A stretch of DNA of 17,308 bases from Chamaesiphon sp. (GTDB lineage: Bacteria > Cyanobacteriota > Cyanobacteriia > Cyanobacteriales > Chamaesiphonaceae), in assembly GCA_026785875.1 (NCBI GenBank), contig JAJAZF010000020.1:1-17308 (forward strand), read 5' to 3'. Both the position numbers and the translations under genes were made by a program. The notes under the pieces are model-generated. The model searched no databases. It was not told the origin of the DNA and was given only the letters and a program-made list of their open reading frames with translations. Of the stretch, positions 13,840 through 17,308 are shown one piece after another; within the stretch, counting starts at the first letter, position 1, and every line of letters starts with the position of its first letter.

Positions 13840-14739
13840 ATGAATTACTTACTCAATTTGTGCCGATTTCCGATCTTATCAATAGTACTATCATCTTTGT
13901 TTTTGGGTGCATTACCAGTCAGGGCAGATCGGACTACACCAACACTTCCAAATAGATCGTCAGCGCAGCCTTTAGCTGAGAAGATTGCTACAAATCAGAT
14001 TACTTCGATCGATAGCGATTCGATCGATATCTTAACCCCACAAACGCCAACAAGTGAGGTGTTACTCGCTCAATCAGTCAAGGTAAATCCTCAACTAGAA
14101 AAACAAATTCTAGAGGTACTCCGCAGACATCCTGAAGTAATGTTTGAAGTGTTGCAGAAATATGCGATCGAGCAACAAGCAAAGGAGCAAAAAGCCCAAG
14201 CCGAGGCGATTAAACAAGTTCGGACAAATACTAAGGCACTAATCGGCGATGCGCCAGTCATGGGATCTAGCGATCGCAAAATCGTGATGGTGGGATTTTC
14301 TGATTTTCAATGTCCATTCTGCGCCACAGCCGATAAAAGCGTCAAGCAATTTATGGCGAAGCATAAGGATAAAGTTACCTTAGTCTACAAGCATTTTCCA
14401 CTTACCCAAATTCACCCCGAAGCTCTACCTGCTGCTCGTGCTGCTTGGGCTGCAAATAAGCAGGGTAAATTCTGGGAGTATCATGATGCTTTATTTGCCA
14501 ATCAAGCTAAATTAAGTGAAACTTTTTATCTAGAAACTGCCACTGGTTTAAAATTAGATCTCAACAAGTTTAATGCCGATCGTAAAATTGCTGATGATTT
14601 TATCGTTCAGGATTTTAAACTAGGGCGTAAACTGGGTATTGACGGCACACCGACATTTATCATCAATGGGGAAGTCGTCACTGGTGCTGCTTCACTAGCA
14701 GATTTGGAAAATGCTTTAGCGAAAGTTACCAAAAAATAG
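13840..14739 (+). CDS. DsbA-like secreted thiol:disulfide oxidoreductase with N-terminal helical extension
   Basis: The protein is 299 residues. A signal peptide (about 1-29, cleaved near VRA-D) leads to a low-complexity region to about residue 80. A predicted helical segment (PQLEKQILEVLRRHPEVMFE, then VLQKYAIEQQAKEQKAQAEA, 84-123) follows, and then a DsbA/BdbD-type thioredoxin domain (about 145-299). The active site is Cys158-Pro-Phe-Cys161 in FSDFQCPFC, VYKHFPL lies at 182-188, and cis-proline Pro271 is in GTPTF. It would catalyse disulfide formation or isomerisation outside the cytoplasm. It is the third redox-fold protein in a row after VKOR-Trx and its Trx paralogue, so VKOR or the free Trx is its likely partner. 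The leucine-rich helix before the domain resembles the arrangement in oligomeric ScsC-type proteins. The ATG at 13840 is followed at once by the signal peptide. Confidence 0.93.
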   Translation: MNYLLNLCRFPILSIVLSSLFLGALPVRADRTTPTLPNRSSAQPLAEKIATNQITSIDSDSIDILTPQTPTSEVLLAQSVKVNPQLEKQILEVLRRHPEVMFEVLQKYAIEQQAKEQKAQAEAIKQVRTNTKALIGDAPVMGSSDRKIVMVGFSDFQCPFCATADKSVKQFMAKHKDKVTLVYKHFPLTQIHPEALPAARAAWAANKQGKFWEYHDALFANQAKLSETFYLETATGLKLDLNKFNADRKIADDFIVQDFKLGRKLGIDGTPTFIINGEVVTGAASLADLENALAKVTKK

Positions 14740-14768
14740 TCAGTTCTCATCTGCAACGAAGTTGCTTG

Positions 14769-14796
14769 AAACCTAATCCCTAAAGCCTAATTCCCC
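14769..14796. repeat. Heptamer array abutting the thiE start (AAACCTA, ATCCCTA, AAGCCTA, ATTCCCC)
   Basis: Four degenerate heptamers, the reverse-strand form of the TAGGTTT/TAGGCTT family, end exactly one base before the thiE ATG and occupy the position of its ribosome-binding site. Confidence 0.65.
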
Positions 14797-15855
14797 ATGA
14801 GCGACATTTCTCTAGCTTCAATCCAACCAGCCGTCTGGCGAATTTTGGATGCAAATTTCGATCGAGCGCGGGAAGGATTACGCATTATTGAAGAATGGTG
14901 CCGATTTGCGCTCAATGATACAGCAATGGCAAATGAGTGCAAGCAGATGCGCCAGGAATTGGGAATGTGGCATACGCCACAGATTCGCTCGGCACGAGAT
15001 ACGACGGGGGATGTCGGTACCGCCCTCAGTCATCCGCGTGAGGAACAGCGTACGGGTATCGAGCAACTGCTTCAAGCGAATTTTTGTCGGGTACAAGAAG
15101 CATTGCGCGTACTCGAAGAATATGGCAAGTTGCAATCATCGACTATGAGTAGCGGTTGTAAACAGATGCGGTACCGAGTTTATAGCCTCGAAAGCAGTTT
15201 ACTTGCCTACCGTCGTCGCCAAATTCTCGCCACTGCTCGATTATATTTGGTGACATCTCCAGCCCCAGATTTACTCGCACGAGTTGAAGCAGCCCTACAA
15301 GGTGGCTTGACTTTAGTTCAGTATCGTGATAAGCAAAGTAACGATGTCGAGCGACTGGCGATCGCGCAAGCAATGTGTCAACTCTGCCATAATTACGGTG
15401 CGTTATTTATCCTCAACGATCGAGTCGATCTCGCTTTGGCTGTTAACGCTGACGGGGTGCATTTGGGGCAGCAAGACATCAGTATCGCTCTAGCTAGGCA
15501 AATCCTCGGATCGCAACGCATCGTCGGTAGATCGACAACTAGCCCTGAGGAAATGTCTCTGGCGTTGAAGGAAGGCGCAGACTATATTGGTGTAGGGCCA
15601 GTATATGAAACTCCAACTAAAGCTGGAAAAGCTGCGGCGGGACTAGAATACGTTCAACATGCAGTCAAAAATGCGACTGTGCCTTGGTTTGCGATCGGGG
15701 GCATCGATAGTACTAATATTGATGATGTCCTCCAAGCTGGTGCCCCAGCAATCGCGATCGTTCGAGCGATTATGGAAGCAGATAATCCTACTCATGCAGT
15801 TCAATATTGTCTATCCATCTTGAATCGGGCACCGCAAATAGGTTTTAGGCTTTAG
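14797..15855 (+). CDS. thiE: Thiamine-phosphate synthase ThiE with N-terminal ThiD2-type domain
   Basis: ThiE joins HMP pyrophosphate to the thiazole phosphate to make thiamine phosphate. At 352 residues this is the long cyanobacterial form. Residues 10-140 are an extra domain (ILDANFDRAREGLRIIEEWC, later FCRVQEALRVLEEYGKL) that I believe is the ThiD2-like domain often fused to ThiE. The synthase barrel is about 148-345: QYRDK at 175-179, LNDR at 206-209, VHLGQQD at 221-227, GRSTTS at 244-249, GVGPVYETPTK at 265-275 and IGGI at 300-303, the phosphate- and pyrophosphate-binding loops of the family. The ATG at 14797 gives the expected beginning. Its last three residues (FRL) and stop lie in a TAGGTTT/TAGGCTT array. 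No TPP riboswitch is visible upstream. thiS follows after 55 bp. Confidence 0.96.
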   Translation: MSDISLASIQPAVWRILDANFDRAREGLRIIEEWCRFALNDTAMANECKQMRQELGMWHTPQIRSARDTTGDVGTALSHPREEQRTGIEQLLQANFCRVQEALRVLEEYGKLQSSTMSSGCKQMRYRVYSLESSLLAYRRRQILATARLYLVTSPAPDLLARVEAALQGGLTLVQYRDKQSNDVERLAIAQAMCQLCHNYGALFILNDRVDLALAVNADGVHLGQQDISIALARQILGSQRIVGRSTTSPEEMSLALKEGADYIGVGPVYETPTKAGKAAAGLEYVQHAVKNATVPWFAIGGIDSTNIDDVLQAGAPAIAIVRAIMEADNPTHAVQYCLSILNRAPQIGFRL

Positions 15856-15866
15856 GCTTTAGGCTT
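15839..15866. repeat. Heptamer repeat at the thiE 3' end (TAGGTTT + TAGGCTT x3)
   Basis: Four units run across the end of thiE. The thiE stop codon is the TAG (15853-15855) that opens the third unit, and the last three codons are also repeat-derived. The repeat lies between thiE and thiS in what is probably a single transcript. Confidence 0.85.
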
Positions 15867-15910
15867 TGAGATATTTAGCATCGATATCAGGCGTTTACAA
15901 TTCACAATTT

Positions 15911-16123
15911 ATGATTGAGTCGATCGAGTTACAAGTAAATGGTGAAGCCTGTACCTGTTTGCCACAGACAACCTTACCCCAGTTATTAGTCAAGATGGGG
16001 TTAAATCCTCGACTTCTAGCAGTAGAATATAATGGGGAAATTTTGCATCGTCAGTTTTGGGACAATACAGAGATTAAAACTGCCGATCGATTGGAAATTG
16101 TGACGATCGTGGGTGGAGGTTAA
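15911..16123 (+). CDS. thiS: Sulfur carrier protein ThiS
   Basis: ThiS is the ubiquitin-fold protein whose C-terminal glycine is turned into a thiocarboxylate to supply sulfur for the thiamine thiazole ring. The protein is 70 residues, a normal size. Seen here are IELQVNGE at 5-12, LPQLLVKMGLNPRLLAVEYN at 22-41 and the decisive C-terminus EIVTIVGGG, ending in Gly-Gly. I start at the ATG at 15911; the frame is open to a TTG at 15866, but those 15 residues overlap the heptamer repeat and are not family-like. It lies between thiE and DUF2237 on the same strand. The thiazole synthase thiG and adenylyltransferase partner are not in this window. Confidence 0.93.
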   Translation: MIESIELQVNGEACTCLPQTTLPQLLVKMGLNPRLLAVEYNGEILHRQFWDNTEIKTADRLEIVTIVGGG

Positions 16124-16149
16124 TATAAATAGATAATCAATTTTGAACT

Positions 16150-16524
16150 ATGAGTACTAATAACGATCGAAATGTGCTGGGCACCGAGCTTCAGACTTGT
16201 TGTACCTCCCCCATGACTGGATTTTTTCGGACTGGAGTATGTGTCACGGGACCTCAAGATCGCGGCACTCATGTAATTTGCGCTGAAATCACCGCTGAAT
16301 TTTTGACATATACTAAATCCCAAGGCAACGATCTGAGCACACCCGTTCCTGGCTCCAGTTTTCCTGGCTTGAACCCAGGCGATAAATGGTGTCTGTGTGC
16401 AACGCGGTGGAAAGAAGCTCTAGAAGCTGGGGTTGCGCCGCCTGTAGACTTGGCTGCAACTCATAATACCGCTCTCAAATTTGTGTCATTGGCAGATCTT
16501 CAACAACATGCTATTTCCCCATGA
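16150..16524 (+). CDS. DUF2237 family protein
   Basis: The protein is 124 residues, near full family length. The highly conserved DUF2237 pieces are all present: NVLGTELQTCCTSPMTGF at 8-25, GVCVTGPQDRGTHVICAEIT at 29-48, then FLTYTKSQGNDLSTP, FPGLNPGDKWCLCATRWKEA at 71-90, and GVAPPVDLAATH at 94-105. It holds six cysteines (17, 18, 31, 44, 81, 83), including an adjacent pair and WCLC, plus His105, which suggests metal or disulfide chemistry, although no activity is established for the family. No signal peptide is seen, so it should be cytoplasmic. It starts 26 bp after thiS. Its stop TGA overlaps the Nudix ATG (ATGA at 16521-16524), so the two are very likely translationally coupled. Confidence 0.93.
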   Translation: MSTNNDRNVLGTELQTCCTSPMTGFFRTGVCVTGPQDRGTHVICAEITAEFLTYTKSQGNDLSTPVPGSSFPGLNPGDKWCLCATRWKEALEAGVAPPVDLAATHNTALKFVSLADLQQHAISP

Positions 16525-16961
16525 GCGATAAGTCACCTGTACAAGTTGCGATCGCAATTCTGCCCCACGAGGGTAAATTTTTGATGCAATTGCGGGATAA
16601 TATTCCCACGATTCTCTATCCAGGTTTGTGGGGTTTATTCGGCGGGCATATCGAAGTTGGGGAAACACCAGAAATTGCCGTCGAGCGAGAAATAATCGAG
16701 GAAATCGGCTATCAAATTACCAATTCCCACAAGTTTGGCTGTTACAATGACGATCGCGTAATTAGGCATGTTTTCTATGCGCCGTTGACTGTCTCGATCG
16801 ATAAATTAGTTTTGACTGAAGGTTGGGATTTGGGATTGATTAGCCCAGCTCAAATTGAAGCCGGATTTGCTTATTCGGCGATTGCTGGGGAAGAACGTCC
16901 ATTAGGTGTGGTACATCAACAGATTATGGTTGATTTTATGCAATGGTGGGGTAATAGTTGA
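16521..16961 (+). CDS. Nudix hydrolase
   Basis: The protein is 146 residues. It has a textbook Nudix box at 42-64: Gly42, Glu48, Arg56-Glu57, Glu60-Glu61 and Gly63 in GHIEVGETPEIAVEREIIEE followed by IGY. Such enzymes hydrolyse a nucleoside diphosphate linked to another moiety; the box does not tell which. The preceding LYPGLWGLFGG resembles sugar-nucleotide and GDP-mannose-type or general clean-up Nudix enzymes more than MutT. The start ATG overlaps the DUF2237 stop by four bases. Its stop TGA (16959-16961) lies within a GTTGACA heptamer array, so the last codon is repeat-derived. Linkage to thi genes could mean a thiamine-intermediate substrate, but that is inference only. Confidence 0.95.
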   Translation: MSDKSPVQVAIAILPHEGKFLMQLRDNIPTILYPGLWGLFGGHIEVGETPEIAVEREIIEEIGYQITNSHKFGCYNDDRVIRHVFYAPLTVSIDKLVLTEGWDLGLISPAQIEAGFAYSAIAGEERPLGVVHQQIMVDFMQWWGNS

Positions 16962-16984
16962 CAGTTGACAGTTGACAGTTGACA
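16957..16984. repeat. Heptamer repeat at the Nudix 3' end (GTTGACA x4)
   Basis: Four exact GTTGACA units begin inside the Nudix coding region and supply its TGA stop. Same family as 1356-1383 and 2188-2215. Confidence 0.88.
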
Positions 16985-17042
16985 GCGTTGTGATTAGGGG
17001 AGGGCTAGGGCTAGCAGCCCAACCTCGGAAACCAAAAATTGC

Positions 17043-17149
17043 TTTGTAGGGTGTGTTAGCGTTGGTGTAGCCTACCGGAGGGAATAGCGCGAGCGTACCA
17101 TTGGCAGTTTTATTAGGTGCGTTACGCTATCGCTAACACACCCTACAAA
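17043..17149. repeat. Palindromic element with 19-bp inverted ends (tgtagggtgtgttagcg)
   Basis: Bases 17043-17061 and 17131-17149 are perfect reverse complements (19 bp), enclosing 69 bp. The right half matches bases 11534-11566 upstream of the VKOR gene. No target duplication or transposase is seen. It lies between the convergent Nudix and DnaJ-type genes and would form a very strong cruciform or RNA hairpin. Confidence 0.75.
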
Positions 17150-17191
17150 TCTGTTTAGTTAGAAATCAAATTATCGTTCTCCGACAGGCTG

Positions 17192-17308
17192 CTAGGATAG
17201 AGTAAAATCCAAGCGGGGATTAAAGGATTCGATATCGCGTAACTTTTGGTAGAGTTCGCGTTCGGCTGGAAGAACATTTTTCGGCACAACGATTTGGATT
17301 TCGAGTAA
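17192..17308 (-). CDS. C-terminal fragment of a DnaJ/CbpA-type co-chaperone (runs off the window)
   Basis: Only the last 38 codons and the TAG stop (17192-17194) are present. They read LLEIQIVVPKNVLPAERELY, then QKLRDIESFNPRLDFTLS. The pattern L-E-I-x-I-V-V-P followed by ERELYQKL resembles the end of the substrate-binding domain in DnaJ/CbpA-type Hsp40 proteins, and FNPRxDF resembles CbpA's end. The J domain itself is outside the window, so the identification rests on the tail alone. It converges with the Nudix gene. Confidence 0.6.
   Translation of the reverse strand, partial: LLEIQIVVPKNVLPAERELYQKLRDIESFNPRLDFTLS

Noticed and set aside
14740..14796. Possible TPP riboswitch upstream of thiE
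   Set aside because: Only 57 bp separate dsbA-like and thiE, half of it heptamer repeat; the CTGAGA and other THI-box elements are absent.

Overview
This window looks like chromosomal DNA from a cyanobacterium. At least nine GCGATCGC (HIP1) octamers occur in 17.3 kb (for example 2121-2128, 2917-2924, 4485-4492, 4938-4945, 10377-10384, 14270-14277, 16548-16555), far above chance. The gene content is also typical: the BtpA photosystem I factor, a VKOR-thioredoxin fusion, a rimO-crhR pair, a single-RRM Rbp protein, ThiE with the extra N-terminal domain, and a FurB-type Zur. The spacers carry heptamer tandem repeats and palindromic repeats of kinds common in filamentous and colonial cyanobacteria. 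Genus cannot be fixed from this window; something like Chamaesiphon or an Oscillatoriales member is a guess.

Layout. 1-488 (minus): the first codons of a probable lysyl-tRNA synthetase and a small Mo-nitrogenase-C-terminal-domain protein. 935-2596 (minus): a YraN-type nuclease-fold protein, then purQ and purS, two subunits of FGAM synthase, separated by a repeat-filled spacer. 2862-5604 (plus): a zinc-uptake-regulator-type Fur protein, a WecA/TagO-type polyprenyl-phosphate sugar-1-phosphate transferase, and a YtxH / DUF948-like pair of small membrane proteins. 5725-9985 (minus): an RNA-metabolism block transcribed rimO, crhR-like DEAD-box helicase, rbp, with hairpin terminators behind the helicase and behind rbp. 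10625-11473 (plus): btpA after a 639-bp gap without recognisable genes. 11634-14739 (plus): an oxidative protein-folding cluster made of a VKOR-thioredoxin fusion, a secreted stand-alone copy of its thioredoxin domain, and a DsbA-like protein. 14797-16961 (plus): thiE, thiS, a DUF2237 protein and a Nudix hydrolase whose start overlaps the DUF2237 stop. 17192-17308 (minus): the C-terminus of a DnaJ/CbpA-type co-chaperone.

How the genes work together. The clearest functional unit is the disulfide cluster. VKOR would pass electrons from its fused thioredoxin domain to quinone. The free thioredoxin copy (about half identical to the fused domain by hand alignment) and the DsbA-like protein would be soluble partners in the same compartment. 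The rimO-crhR-rbp block is a translation and RNA-structure neighbourhood that includes families known to respond to cold in cyanobacteria. The thi block makes thiamine phosphate and supplies the sulfur carrier.

The spacers are the most unusual part. Heptamer repeats lie at many gene borders and supply the stop codons of at least four genes. There is a 189-bp MITE-like element with terminal inverted repeats and a 9-bp target duplication, two divergent copies of a roughly 85-bp hairpin repeat, and other palindromic repeats.
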